NCBI GenBank assembly: GCA_015679605.1
Contig: JAAAVE010000049.1
Coordinates: forward strand, 13,868 to 41,073
Reading direction: 5' to 3'
From: Podila epigama
Taxonomy: Eukaryota; Mortierellomycota; Mortierellomycetes; Mortierellales; Mortierellaceae
DNA: 27,206 nt
Position numbers and translations under genes: made by a program. Within the stretch, counting starts at the first letter, position 1, and each line of letters opens with the position of its first letter. The notes under the pieces are model-generated. The model saw only the letters and a list, made by a program, of their open reading frames with translations. It was not told the origin of the DNA and did not search any database. This document shows, piece after piece, positions 1 through 13,884 of this stretch.

Positions 1-211
1 AGGAGGAGGTTGACCTAGTCCACAAGAGTACCAAACGCATAATTTTTTTTTTTTCTATGCATGCATATGCGTCTATTTTGTTGCATCCCCATGAAAATTT
101 GGCTTTGTTTCTTTAATTTGGTAGAGTTGTTTTCGACATACTCAGAACGACAATTCTAACCATCCGCATCTTAATATGTGTTGGGCATGCTACATTCTTT
201 CAGTAGATAGT

Positions 212-3200
212 ATGACGCCGTTATCCAACTTCATGTCATCTTCTCCTACTTTGCCAACTTTGTTTTCATCGTTTGCCATCCAGGTAAGACTTGGTTGTGA
301 CTTGGCTGTGATAACATTTGCCTACCGTTAAATCAACCACACTTTTCCACCTTGAACCCACATTGTCAAAGTTCTGCGTTTAAACTAAGATGAATACGGT
401 CGTCTTGTTTTAACGATTTTTTGCTGCTTTGTGTGCCAGGGCAGTCCAACACTACCACCAATCTATGATCAGAATATGCCTACCTTTGAAGGTCAGTGCA
501 ACACCCCCGTAACCATGTCCTCCTTCTTGTCAGAGATGACCACGTCGACCACGGAATTCGCGAACCATGTTCAAGCCATGGACAATCGTTTGAGCAATAT
601 ACCTGGTCCAGCTCAACTACTATGGCAACAGGCCCCCCACCTTTTGGATGTTGCTAGGACACCCTTGAGCAGTATTCCGTCCAGCTCGACTGACATTGAC
701 ATGGCCCTGCAGAGCCATCATCAAAGTAGCAGTAAAACTACTACTACTACAACAGCAGCCAACAGCAGCAACAAAGGTCTAAGTGACCTCCAGTTCGAAT
801 CATTGCCCATTTCAGAAGAGACGGTCATCAGTTCGGCCAGTATCGAGTCCCTCCCACCGTCGCAACTTATAAGTGGACACACCCGACAGTTGCCTCAAGT
901 GACCCAGACCACCATGTCGGCTCTCGTTGAGCAAATGTACGGTCGTACCTCTAATCTTAACAATTCCATTGGCCACGCGCATTCCATAACCCCAGCCATA
1001 GCCCCAGCCATAGCCCCAATGGAAGGCGAAAACCTCTTTGGTTCTTTCCAGACCAATGGTCCTCCTTACTTGAGTGCAGCCAATGTCGACAATGTGTCGG
1101 TCGCTATGCTGCCTACTGAGCCATTGTATCTCATGCCAGAGCCCATGCTCTTTCAACCATCGCCATGGACACAGATCCATTCGCTGGACTTTCCTTGGAT
1201 GTTGCAAAACTCGCCGACCCTGACGCCCACACCTCTACCAACACCATCGTCCGAGAATAATGCGCAGGGATTTTTCCACTTTGCGAATACTTTTGGGGCT
1301 CCGTTGTCCTCCTTTCCGAATGGGCTAGCTACCGTGCCAATGCCAGCGTTACAAGGCCTCACAGCTATCCCTTCTGGAGCACCCTTCATGGACCTGATGG
1401 CGCAGTCAAACTCATTCTGCTCCCCATTGCCCGGCATTGACCAACTCCAGTTGACCCGACTCGCTATGCAACAGCGATCATCAGCCAGTCTTGCTCAGAA
1501 CTTGCCTCACGATTTTTGCCTGACCTCCCCTCCATGGAAACCTACCACGGCCCGTACTAAGGAACCAGTGTCTCCAGTGGCCTTGCAAGAGGCACTAGCT
1601 TTGTTGCAGAGGTTAAAATCATTCGAACAAGATCAAGAAGTTGGTATATCTCAAGGAATGCAGTCGTCGTCGTCCTCGTCTTCGTTGTCGCTTCCTCCTC
1701 ATCTTGGCTCTGTTCCCATGGCTACAGGCAATTCTGACCTAACATCCTCAGCCTCATCCTCGTTCTATTCCATGACAACAAAGCCCTGGGATTTTTCAGA
1801 GACACCTCTTTCTTCTGGTCTCATGTTGGAGGCGGCATTGCCAATGCAGTACCCTTTTTGCTTTCCGGATGGGACAGTTTCCATGTTTGCGATTCACCCT
1901 TCAGCTGAGGAGATGCCTCCCACTGCAACAACAACAACAACAACCACAGAGTCGTCCTCGGAAAGCTTGGCTATGCTCACAGTCCCTTTCCAAGAGGAGG
2001 TAAAACAAGAGAGGCCACGGGATTCAGATCTCAAGGGGTTATCTGATAACTCATTCGCGTTTGAAGGCCCTAGACAAAAACGACTTGCTAGAGGCTATGA
2101 TGCTACAGTTGCCAGCGCTGATGCCGGAACCGAAGCTGATGGAGAATCTGACACTGAAGGCGAGATAGATGAGGAGGAGGATGATGATGAAAACGAAATC
2201 GATAATGATAACGATAATGATTACGACAATGATGACGAAGACTACGAGACAGCCGTTGATGATACAATGGAAGAGGATGATGAAGAAGTCAAGGAAGACG
2301 AGGAAGACGTGGACGAGGAAGACGAGGAAGACGCGACAGAGAGAATGAAGCAATATCAATTTCAAACTCCAGTCCGTAGGAAACGCGCCCGAAGTGAGCA
2401 AGACTTGGTCTGTGAAGGTCAGCCCCCGCAACAACGACAGCGATGCCAGCAGCAGCACGACACATCGTCGTCCTTCACCGATAGCAACAACAAGCATCGA
2501 TCTATCGGCGATGGCTCACATGTTGATATGCAAGTTGAGAAGAACGAGGAAGAAAATGACACTAATCAACTTGTACCTGATGGCATGCTCCAGTGTGAGT
2601 TTCGGGGATGTCCACGGACCTTTTCGACGCAAGGTCTTTTGCGCTCTCATATGGTGGTCCATGTCGACGGTAAACCCTATGTCTGCGACCTCTGCAAAGG
2701 CGCCAAGCGATACAAACGGAACCACGATCTACTAAGGCACCAACGCGAAATTCACATGGAAGAGGACCCCATTGCTATGAGTGTTGTCGGACTAGAAGCC
2801 CTTGTTGGCCACAAGAACAATCCACTATCCATCTCCTTGGCAAGGGACCGAGCGTCTGAAGTCCAATGGCCTGGACCCACAACAATGACAACGGCTACCA
2901 CCTCCATGGCCACCACAGACAGTAGTAATGCCGCTGACAGCACTTTGGCTACCACCATTGTACGTCGACCGCGAAGACAACGGCGGGTCCAAGTTGAACA
3001 CAGGACAGTGTGGAATGGCAGTGAGATGCAAGAGATTGAGGTCAAAGTGATCCGACCCCGAGGCCGGCCAAGAGTCCGGCCTTTGAAAGGCACCCCTTCC
3101 GTTTCAGCATCATCCTCTTCCTTCTCCATCCCTTCCACGTCCACGTCCACGTCCACTTATTTGTCATCTCCAACAATGCTAGAGACACCATCATCTTGTT

Positions 3201-3841
3201 CGCGTGAGGTTTCGTCGTCGCCCGCTCCGTCTTCGTCTCCAATCTTGGCGCCTTCATTCCTTCCTATGATCGATACCACCATGACAACCATCAACACGGC
3301 CGCCGGACCCTCTTGCATCCCCCGGTCGCCCGTTGCTACCCCAATGTCTCCTACAATGACCGCGTTTGATACCGCTAGTACCAACAAAGACATTGAAGCC
3401 AGCATGGAAACAGTTCAAGAGAGGAACATGAGGGACGCGTTCGCAAAAGATCCCAACTCGCCATCTGCAAATCAACTCCAAGAATGGCTCCGAGCCGAAG
3501 CGGAAGCTGTCACAGGATGGCAATCGTTGAGCCCTCAAGATGTCACAATGGTTCCTGGTCAACGTCCGTACTCGTACCATCAGGACAAGGAAACCAGTGA
3601 TTTGATTAGGTCATGTCAGTGGGGGGCTATGAATGCGCGAGCCTTTTCGGATCTGCAGCGGCAGACTTCTTTCGGTCAGCCGTCTCCGTCCTCGTGCTCA
3701 TCGTGGTCATCCATGACGACGGCGCTTCGGCACCTCAAAGAATGGCTGGCAATCTCCATAATGGAGAACTATAACAACGAAAAGGATCCAATGTTCGATC
3801 GTCTTGACCACTCTCTCAAAGTCGCCTTGGGCATCCACTGA
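212..3841 (+). CDS. C2H2 zinc-finger / AT-hook putative transcription factor
   Basis: Two-exon model: 212-283 and 440-3841, with a phase-0 intron 284-439 (GTAAGA...CCAG), giving about 1157 aa. Most of the protein is Ser/Thr/Pro/Gln-rich and looks disordered. A long Asp/Glu tract is encoded at about 2150-2345. Two C2H2 fingers lie at about residues 743-796: C-x4-C-x12-H-x3-H, then C-x2-C-x14-H-x4-H ending DLLRHQREIH. A basic AT-hook (core PRGRPR) follows at about residue 900. These features suggest a nuclear DNA-binding regulator; the target is unknown. The second finger resembles fungal Swi5/Crz1-type fingers, but I cannot assign an orthologue. The start is uncertain: an in-frame ATG also lies at 176, and TAG or CAG acceptors at about 124 and 203 leave room for an upstream exon or a 5' UTR intron outside the window. 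The ATG at 212 has A at -3. An AATAAA follows at 3926. The gene converges on the Sir2 gene. Confidence 0.85.
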
Positions 3842-3925
3842 AAATCCGATACCAAAACGAAGACAAAAAAAAAATAGTGTGACCAACGCGACATGCGTCC
3901 CTCTAAGCAAGAAAACAAACAGCCA

Positions 3926-3931
3926 AATAAA
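3926..3931 (+). promoter_or_regulatory. AATAAA poly(A) signal of the zinc-finger gene
   Basis: An AATAAA hexamer lies 85 nt after the stop codon at 3841, a normal 3' UTR distance. It sits only about 27 bp from the oppositely oriented signal of the Sir2 gene. Confidence 0.5.
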
Positions 3932-3952
3932 AAGACAGATATCGTCTCCTTT

Positions 3953-3958
3953 TTTATT
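3953..3958 (-). promoter_or_regulatory. AATAAA poly(A) signal of the Sir2 gene
   Basis: TTTATT on the plus strand reads AATAAA on the minus strand, 100 nt beyond the Sir2 stop at 4058. Cleavage downstream of it would fall inside the 3' region of the convergent zinc-finger gene. Confidence 0.45.
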
Positions 3959-4057
3959 ATTACATGAAGAAAAAAGAAAAAAGAAATAAGAACAATCCTC
4001 TTACTTGGCATCCATGGGTTCATCAAGCGGTTGTGACCCGAGAATAATATCCTCGGA

Positions 4058-7000
4058 CTAGATCTCTTCGTCATCTTCTTCTCGGTTTCCATGACCATCA
4101 CGAGGCCGTGGCAAAATTTTCTCATGACCACCCATTAAGTTGTTGGCAGCATCTTCAACATCGTCATCCTCCTCCTGCTCCAGTCTAGCGTCCTCCGAGA
4201 TCGCCACCAGCTCCGTACTCAATCGTCTATGCAAGTCAGGCAACCCCAGGCTGTGTGGACCCAATATAGGAGGCTGAGGATGCGGATGACCAACGCTTGT
4301 CGTTGTTGCTATATCGTCCTCTTCACCGAGATCCTTTGGCATTTTTTCATTATACGGCGACATCAGCTTGGTCGTTTCATGGCCACTCTGTGGTGTGTCT
4401 AAGGGTCCTCGCCTTGAGGTTGGGGTACTAGTACCGGGGCGCGGTTCTGGTGACGATTGTGATCTTGCTGCCAATGTTGATGCTGACGCTGGTACCGATG
4501 CACTTTGGTGAATCTCGGCAATGCTTCCTGATCGGGGTTCTGTTGATCCCACATGTGATGGGGATGGCAAAGGTTGCTGGTATGACGGCGATTGCAAACC
4601 AGAAGAGGGTTGTCGCTGTTCATGATGCTGCCATCCTGGCTCTGAAGTAGCCAACACAGATCCGTTTGCCGCTGTGGATGTTGATGGTCTTGCATCTGAC
4701 TCTGTTCCTCTTCTTCGTCCACCTGCTTTGTTTGACGCACTGTCAATCTCTGGAGTGTCTTCATTCATGGGCTCGACACTCTCTAACCGGTCTATCTTAA
4801 AGTGTCGCCTACGCGGGCTTCCGTCATCCCCAGGACTTTCGACTGTCCCCTCTCCGACCTCATTGCCCTCTGCGTCATTGTTTCGCCCTCGCTTCTTGCT
4901 CACGCCAAGTGGTTCGTGCTCTTCCTCGTCGTCGCCGTCGTCTTCTCCCTCTTCTTCAATGGTTTTTACGTCGTCGCCTTCACTATCATCGTGGGACGTG
5001 ATATCCTGAGAGACATCGTGGCCTTCCCCAGGATTTTGACTATATCCCGCTGCAGATTCATATCCAATACCTTCCAGCACAGCTCCCTCAAAGATATAAG
5101 TGTTAGGTTCGATGAGGGACCAGTGCGCTCGGCCTCCTCGCCCAGAGCCGTCCAAGTTGGTGTAGATGTCCATATCGGGAACGTTCGACGTCCCTCCAGG
5201 TAGTTTTTCATGCCTCAACTCCCATCCTACCATCCGACAAAGCTCTGCCACGATCGTGTCACAGTCTCCCAGCAATTGGACATCAAAATCCATATGTGTA
5301 ATAGGCGTCCTATTAATCAAAATCTGAGGGACCGCGTTCGGCAAAGAGTCTACAACAACGAGGAAACAATTTGATACATGTTAGTCTTCGTTGGTTCTTG
5401 GTGACTCTTTTGCGTGTACATGTGTGCTTTGACATGTGCATCATTTTTTTTGTGCTTGTGTATGTGCATGTGTATGTTTAATACGTACGCATGATATCGC
5501 TGACTGGAGCAACCTTCAGACTGCTTCCCATAACGATTAGCAGATCGACTTGACCTCGATCCATCTTCAGGCAAGTGTCAAACGCATTAGGGAGCTTCTC
5601 ACCGAAAAATACAATATCGGGCTTCATGAGACCCTTCAAACGGTCACTGTCTCCGTCCATATCATCCTCGTCGGATGAGGAGTAGTTCTTCTTGGATTTC
5701 TTGTTCTTGTTCGACTTTGGTGGTGGACTCGGTGTCTTGCACACTTTGCAGTATGCGACCTCTTGTTTGAAAATAAATTCTTTTATCTCATCTCCCAAAA
5801 CCTGATGACCGCAACGAATACAGCTTGCAGTTGCAAACGAGCCTATGTTTCAACAACACCAAACAATCACAGTGGAAAAAAGAAAGTGAAGGATCCTTAA
5901 TTAGATGATTGTTCGAGTTGGAGTACTGATTGATCATGGACACAGTTCTCTTCTTACCGTGACATTGGAGCACATTCCGAATGCCTGCCTTCTGCTCGAG
6001 GGTATCAATATTCTGTGTATAATTACGAAGCAGTTTTCCTTTGTCCTCCACCAGCTTGATAAAGTAATGAGACGGAGATGGCGTGAAATTGCTCGGAAAG
6101 ATCTCTCGTGCAAAAGAATAAAAAATCTCTGGTCGTTCACGGAAAAAGTCCAAGTCAAACATCTGTTGAGGCTCATCCAGCTCAAATTCGGACAACCTTG
6201 AGTAGATTCCGTTCGGCGATCGGAAGTCAGGGATGCCGCACGACACTGACACGCCGGCCCCAGTAAGGATCATGATCTTTTTCGAAGACTTTAACAGTTC
6301 AATCACCGCCTCCAACGTGTGGACGTGGTTCAATCGCTTGCGACGACGCAGCATTCGTTTGAGCTGGCCTGAGAACGTTCGAATAAGGTCGCTCTCTGTC
6401 CAGTTTTTCGGTAGATCGATCTAAGTTGCCATTGCGAAGGGAGGGAAAAAAAAAAAGATAAAGAAACCGTTGTTGTTGGTGATTTTCATCTTTCTGGCAT
6501 CTTGTTGATACGATCCAACGCTCGAATGCTTACCGGTGCAGCCATTGTCATGAGAAGCATTTTCTTGGCACTATGAATGCGAGCGAAAATGTACTTTCGA
6601 ATAACAAATCCAACACCTAGACGAACAATGGATCATTAGAAACGTGTATGTACCAGACTCTCCCTGATGTGAACACACCAAACGTACACCGTTACGCGGC
6701 ACTTACCATGAACCCTAGCCTCATCCAAAATAACTACCTCCTCGTCTTCCGAAAGTCTGTCTTCACATTTCACATCCGGATCTTCGTAGGGTTTATCACC
6801 TTGACCGATTTCCGAGTCGTGCATTGCAATGTGCTCGACATCAATTTCACCCAAAGAGTCACTGTCATAGCTATCGTCACTATCAGAGGGCAGCATGGAA
6901 GTACCTGCACCAAAGAGACCTGTACCATTGTTGGTGTCATCTTCGTCATGTTCATCATAATCGTCGTCATCATCCTCGTTATCGTCATCATCTTCAATGT

Positions 7001-7835
7001 TGTGGTTATGGTACAAATTTTCAGCTGCACTGTCGGTGTGGAGAGAGGCCAAGGTGCGATGACTTGTAGGTTCAAAGTCGGGCATTGGACTTGTTTGTCG
7101 GCTTGAAGGACGGTTGATGTTAATGCGTGAGTTCTCCTTGCCAGTGGTAGTTGTTCCCTCTCCAAGATTTGAAAGATTGCCTTGCAATGAGCGTGCCTCG
7201 CCAGAGTTGCGACTTTGAAAGTGAGGCGAGGTGGGGCGAACACCCTCCATGCGCATTGCCTTGGCTTGGGAGCCAAAATTACCAGGTGGCGGCACTCGTT
7301 TGGCCGACGTACTTGAGACCGACGCAGACTCTCCACTATCCTGGGAAGTAGACGAAGAGGCTAAGCCCAAAGATGTTGTGGACGCGTTAGGTGGCAGAAA
7401 ATGCTCAGAGAGTGGCGGAGCCTGCGACAAGGTCGAATGTTCGCCTGTGCTGGACGTGTCGGAGGCTGGTATGAGTGGTGGAGACTTTTTTGGTTTCTTT
7501 GACGGTGGGTGTGGCGTGCTGGTGGATCCTTCTTGGTGAGGGTGATGATGGTGGTGTGAACTGTTATCGTCTTGATGTGAGAGTGTGTCCTCCTCTGTCC
7601 GCTTTCTGCTCGCAGGAGACTCTGGTCTGTTTGGGTTGGGAAATGGAACATGGAGTTGGTCTACTGGTGCATGGTGGCTCCCGTCAAAGTCGTCTGAGGC
7701 AGACGAGTTGGAGTGTGAGTGGCGAGCACCTTGTAGCTGAGATGGGCGTGTCTCTTGTTCATTCTCGAGAAGAGCACGTGGAGATGACGGGCTGACTCCT
7801 CTAATGGGCTGAGGAGGAGATGGGGGAGTGTCCAT
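4058..7835 (-). CDS. SIR2: NAD-dependent protein deacetylase, SIRT1/Sir2 class I sirtuin
   Basis: Five exons, complement of 4058-5349, 5489-5842, 5958-6420, 6534-6616 and 6707-7835, give 1106 aa with every junction in frame. Class I sirtuins remove acetyl groups from histones and other proteins using NAD+, mostly in the nucleus. The N-terminal 375 residues are Ser/Pro-rich with an acidic block before exon 2. The core shows the NAD motif [16 protein letters not shown] (about 457-472), YTQNID, the catalytic His in QCHG (about 558), FATASC, four zinc Cys (C566-x2-C569 and C590-x2-C593), [15 protein letters not shown], and ILINR then DVQLLGDCD. Order and spacing match SIRT1. The zinc module carries an insertion of about 28 Lys/Ser/Asp-rich residues (about 600-627). 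About 370 low-complexity acidic residues follow the core, so the protein is much longer than the catalytic domain needs. The gene is divergent from TMA16 and convergent with the zinc-finger gene. Confidence 0.95.
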
Positions 7836-8238
7836 GTCTGACTAGGGAAGGTGGACTTGCTGTTTACGCCCAATAAGGAGTTATACGTGTCGATGGTGTA
7901 GAGATGTTAAAAATGAGAACGATACTGAGAAAGAAATGTCGCGACGGGATATTTTTTTAAGTTGAATGGCTGTGGAAGGAATTGACAGGTAAAATAAAAA
8001 GGATAAAAAAAAAGTTATCAAGAAACATGTATGCATGTCATGTCGCCATGTCTTTTCAGACTCTTGAGCTCTTCCCCACATTCCGCCCTTAAGTCAGAAA
8101 AGAAAGTCACTGTTTGCCTGCTGGTGGCGCAGAAATTTTTTTTTTTTTTTTTTTTACTTTCTCTTCAACGAAGGGTCAATCGTCCAGCTCATTCATCCTT
8201 CATCCTCTTTTCCTTGTTCATTGCAACATATATTCACC
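7836..8238. promoter_or_regulatory. Shared divergent promoter region, Sir2 / TMA16
   Basis: This 403 bp gap separates the start codons of the divergent Sir2 and TMA16 genes, so it should hold both promoters. It contains an uninterrupted run of 20 T (8136-8155), about 85 bp before the TMA16 start, which may act as a nucleosome-poor poly(dA:dT) tract. I see no convincing TATA box. Confidence 0.5.
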
Positions 8239-9053
8239 ATGGTGTCGAATAATAAGCGCCACACGATGAAGTCCATCAAGAACAAGGACATGATTCACCC
8301 TTCATCGCGCAAAGCTCAACAGGTCATGCGTGTCGTCCTCCGCAAGGATCGTCTTGAACATCGTCAGAGGATCAAAGCCAATCAGGCCCACACTCAGTCA
8401 GAACGCATTTTATGGTTCAGACATATCGTGCCTGAGGATGCTATCACGCTCACTCGCGAGCAACACCATGAGCTCATTGAGGAATATCTTGCACGGTTTA
8501 ATGAAGAGTACGAGTCCTTGATCGCCCTTCACCGACCTGGTAAGGTTCGCCCCAAGGCTGCCCGTGAAGATCTCCTGTTAGCTTTGATGAACAAGGAACG
8601 TCAGGAGTACGAGACTGGATTTGGTATGTGTACTTTCATCCCTCCGTTTCCTTCCATCTTTATCCTTCGCCTTTTCTTTTTTTGTATGATGATTCACGCT
8701 TCATGCTAATTTAACCCAGCTCAATTCGATCTTTAATGAGATTAAGCGTTCATATCTGAACAAAACAAAAGATACGCTTTCGTTGTTCAATTATCTGATT
8801 TAAGCATATGATCCATTGATACTTCTTTTCGTTTTTGTCTTTCGATCTAGAAATCCCCGATTTCTCGAGTCCAAAGAACGTCAAGGTTCTCCGAGCTTGG
8901 GATGGTGATCTCAACTCACTGAACCGTATACGTTTGCTCCGCCTCCGGGATCCTAAGCATCTGAACAAGTTGGCAGCTGCTGTCGGTGCCTCTGCCGCAG
9001 CCCTCGCCAACGACAACGACAATGCGAAAGAAGGCTCGGACATGCAAGAGTAA
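8239..9053 (+). CDS. TMA16: TMA16-family translation machinery-associated protein
   Basis: Two exons, 8239-8623 and 8851-9053 (phase 1, GTATGT...CTAG), give 195 aa. Tma16 binds pre-60S particles and acts in large-subunit biogenesis in nucleolus and nucleus. The reading shows the family layout: a basic start with HPSSRKAQQ, a helical middle with ILWFRHIV and ELIEEYLARFNEE, then ERQEYETGFEIPDF across the splice and VLRAWDGDLNSL after it. Length is close to the yeast and human proteins. The short Ala/Asp-rich tail ends in MQE. The start at 8239 (CACCATGG) has a strong context and is followed by the expected Lys-rich N-terminus. The gene is divergent from Sir2 and convergent with the TMEM164-like gene, with a strong hairpin 20 nt past its stop. 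Confidence 0.93.
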
Positions 9054-9367
9054 AAACATGTCTTGGTTATAGACTGTATGACCTCGGTCTTACCGTCATA
9101 CAGTAACGTCTCATACCCTTCCTTCACTTCAACCCATTGCATTTCTTAATTTACTCCGCATGTTATCTTCAACGGTCCCTTTTGTTTTCACTTGTATACT
9201 AGTCTCTTTTTTGCAACGTTCACTTTGTTTTTGCATATTCAACCAACTTCCAGAATGTACTTTAAAAAAAAAAATCATTATCGACACTTTTCGTTTTCAA
9301 AAGAAATGCTTAAATATCGTTTATGTATATGAAAATATATGAATATGCTAAGGGGGTGGAAAATGTT
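9054..9367. other. Convergent 3' intergenic region, TMA16 / TMEM164-like
   Basis: This 314 bp gap between two convergent genes holds both 3' UTRs. It has one strong inverted repeat (9073-9104, listed separately) and A/T-rich sequence. I see no AATAAA for either gene and no further gene. Confidence 0.5.
9073..9104 (+). repeat. Perfect 10-bp inverted repeat in TMA16 3' UTR
   Basis: ACTGTATGAC and GTCATACAGT form perfect 10-bp arms around a 12-nt centre. The centre can add GGT/ACC pairs with a CTT loop, leaving a three-base CTC bulge. The RNA hairpin would begin 20 nt after the TMA16 stop codon. Its role is unknown. Confidence 0.65.
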
Positions 9368-11086
9368 CTATTCGATCTTTAATCCTTTGACTTCGGGAAT
9401 ACCTTGCTCGCGCATGATGCTGTTGGCCCTCTTCCACTGCTTGATCTTGAGTCCAATGGAAAAGACCTCAACAAGCACATACCGGGAAATCAAACAGCAG
9501 ACAAAGGTTGCGCAGTAGATACTAAGGCGATAGTACTTGCCCAAGCTATGCATCAGAGGTGCTACAAAGATAAAGAAAGGAACGAAAGAATGAGTTTAGA
9601 GACACAAACACACACACTTGTTCTCCTTCACTCTTTCCCTAGACTCACAAAAGAGAAACACGTCACGCGCACTTACAGTTAGGAGGCACAAGCATGTAGT
9701 TGAGGTTGTGTCCAGTCAACAGGCCAAAGCCACTGAGAACAAACGAGTGGAATAGGCAGAAGAGTGCATAGGATAGCACTGCATATGAGAACGAGAGAGG
9801 GAATACGACGAAACGACCTGTATAGATCAGGTAGATGGGGACGAGCAAAAGCAAGTAGTGCTCTAATGAACGAACATGTGTCGATGTAATCAATGTAGCA
9901 AGGAGGGTGTTAATGCGTTGAAGAGAGCCAACAAGTGATCCGAGTTAGAGGATGTCATTTGACGCTCCTGTGAGAAGAAGGGAAAAGTGGAGAGATCGAC
10001 AAAAAGTAGAAAACGTACCAATCCAAAAGTTTTCAATGACCAGATAGAGGCCATTCTGGGTCGTGTCAGGAAACGTCAGGGCAAAGATGGTGGCCCAGAG
10101 ATAGTGCAAGTACGAGTTGAATGCCATTTTGGTGACCTTGCTGTCTTTGGGACCGACCATAGTAAAGATCAAAAGAAGCAAATTCACATGGCATGGTTGT
10201 AGTAGGTACAGAAAGTTGTCGCCAAAGACCTTGTGGTAGACAGTAAGGGCGTATGATCCGCAGAGAAGGGTCAGCACAGCCTTATCCATGACATGGCCAG
10301 CCAGTACATTGGTATGAATACTGTTAGACAACTGGTCCAGACGAGGGCTATAGAATGCCGATCTATGTTGTAAATGTGGGTGCATAATATTGTATTAAAA
10401 GGACATTCTTCACCACATTCTGTGTCAACAGAGCATTAAACAAGCGATATCAAAAGGCGAGGCTGTTCTCATGAAGATATATTGCAGTAAAAGGATGTTA
10501 AAGTAAAAAGAATACGACTTGAGGTGAGGTGGTTGAAAGTGATGTTGTGGAAGGTGAGGTTAAAAGTGAGGTTGGAGGCGTGATTGGAAGTGAGATTGGA
10601 GACACATCGCATGGGTCAATCAATCGATTATTTTTTTTTTCCTTTGACAACCAAGTGTTGACAAGAACAGGCACGGTCATTTCTGATAGTGGAGGGATGT
10701 AGTTCAGGGAGGGAGAAATGGCACCCTCTCCCCCAAGTGAAGTGACCGAGAGTTATGGATGGAGGAGAGTAGAGAAAATGTGGTACCTTTCCCTGGTAAA
10801 AAATATATTGGGCCAAGAGATATGAAAAGAGAAAAGAGCTTATTCTATTTCCTTACCCCTTCTTGCGAAAGAGATGCAGGCCAAGACGGAAGAGGACAAA
10901 GAAGAGGACGTTATAACAGACGAACTCGATGGTATGCTGTCTTGGTGAGAGGTACCATGTGCCCTTGTAGGTGTCGGCTAGGTCCGTCACTTTGGGCATC
11001 TCAAATGATACTCGCTCGACAAACTTTGCGGCCGGGTTGACGAGAAATGTCTCGACAAAGGAGAGCACACTCTTGGAGATGGACAT
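9368..11086 (-). CDS. TMEM164: TMEM164-family multi-pass membrane protein (putative acyltransferase)
   Basis: Four exons, complement of 9368-9561, 9677-9862, 10019-10362 and 10857-11086, give 317 aa with all phases consistent. Human TMEM164 is reported as an acyltransferase that makes ether-phospholipid species. Key matches read from sequence: LLQPCHVNLLLL (PCHV at about 133-136), IEHYLLLLVPIYLIYTG spanning the exon 2/3 splice, a SYALFCLFHSFVLSGFGLLTG helix, NLNYMLVPP, then the last helix with YYRLSIYCATFVCC. Several hydrophobic segments predict an integral membrane protein. The exon 2 acceptor has two options, CATAG (exon from 10362) or TATAG (from 10347), differing by five codons. The 494-nt first intron is long and carries GTGAGGTT-like repeats. 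A TTTACAG just before the start could end a 5' UTR intron. Confidence 0.85.
10510..10602. repeat. Degenerate GTGAGGTTG-type tandem repeats in intron
   Basis: Within the first intron of the TMEM164-like gene, short units resembling GTGAGGTTGGA or GTGAGATTGGA recur about seven to nine times with variation. On the transcribed strand they read as Pro/Ser/Thr-like low-complexity sequence, but no coding use is supported. Confidence 0.5.
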
Positions 11087-11597
11087 GGTGGATCTGTAAA
11101 GATCAGTTGAAATGCTGAAAGTTGGTTCAAGTGGATGGATGCTGTGCGACGGGGAATAAAAGCGGTGTTTTTTGACGAAAGGATAGGAAGGAACGGAGTC
11201 TCACTTGATGGAGAAAAGGAATGGCAATGAGCAATCAATGGTGAAAGGCACAAAAAAGCCGCAGAGCTACATTTTTTTTTTTTTTATGGGGTGCAAGAAA
11301 AATGTGAGCGAGATGCGATTGGCGAGTGATCATTGCCATGTTCTGGAGTGGCTGACTCTCGTCCAATTATGTGCAGGTGTTCCCTGTTCAGGGCAGGTGG
11401 CTGAAGCTCGGTCGTCGCATGATATCGCAAAAAAACACATGGACGTATGGACGCATGGTGTTCTACGACGTGTTCTTTGTTTTTGATTGTATTTTGAATG
11501 TATTTCTTGCTGTTTTTACAAAAGGAAATGCGTATATCCCTCACACTCTTTCTCTCTCTCTCTCTGAGCTGTCACTCCTCTACTTTTAACTTTCTTC
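11087..11597. promoter_or_regulatory. Intergenic region between TMEM164-like start and PGI stop
   Basis: These 511 bp lie between two tandem minus-strand genes, so they hold the PGI 3' UTR and the TMEM164-like promoter. Visible features are a T run (11272-11285) and a TC dinucleotide repeat (about 11550-11565), which is GA in the PGI transcript just past its stop. I see no gene. Confidence 0.45.

Positions 11598-13884
<2,287 letters not shown>

Noticed and set aside
2051-2497. Long hydrophobic open frame on the minus strand
   Set aside because: It is the antisense of the GAT/GAA/GAG-rich acidic tract of the zinc-finger gene, which automatically reads as Ile/Val/Phe-rich. No start context or family supports it.
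6648-7106. Plus-strand open frame rich in Ile/Val
   Set aside because: It is antisense to the acidic N-terminal exon of the Sir2 gene and explained by it.
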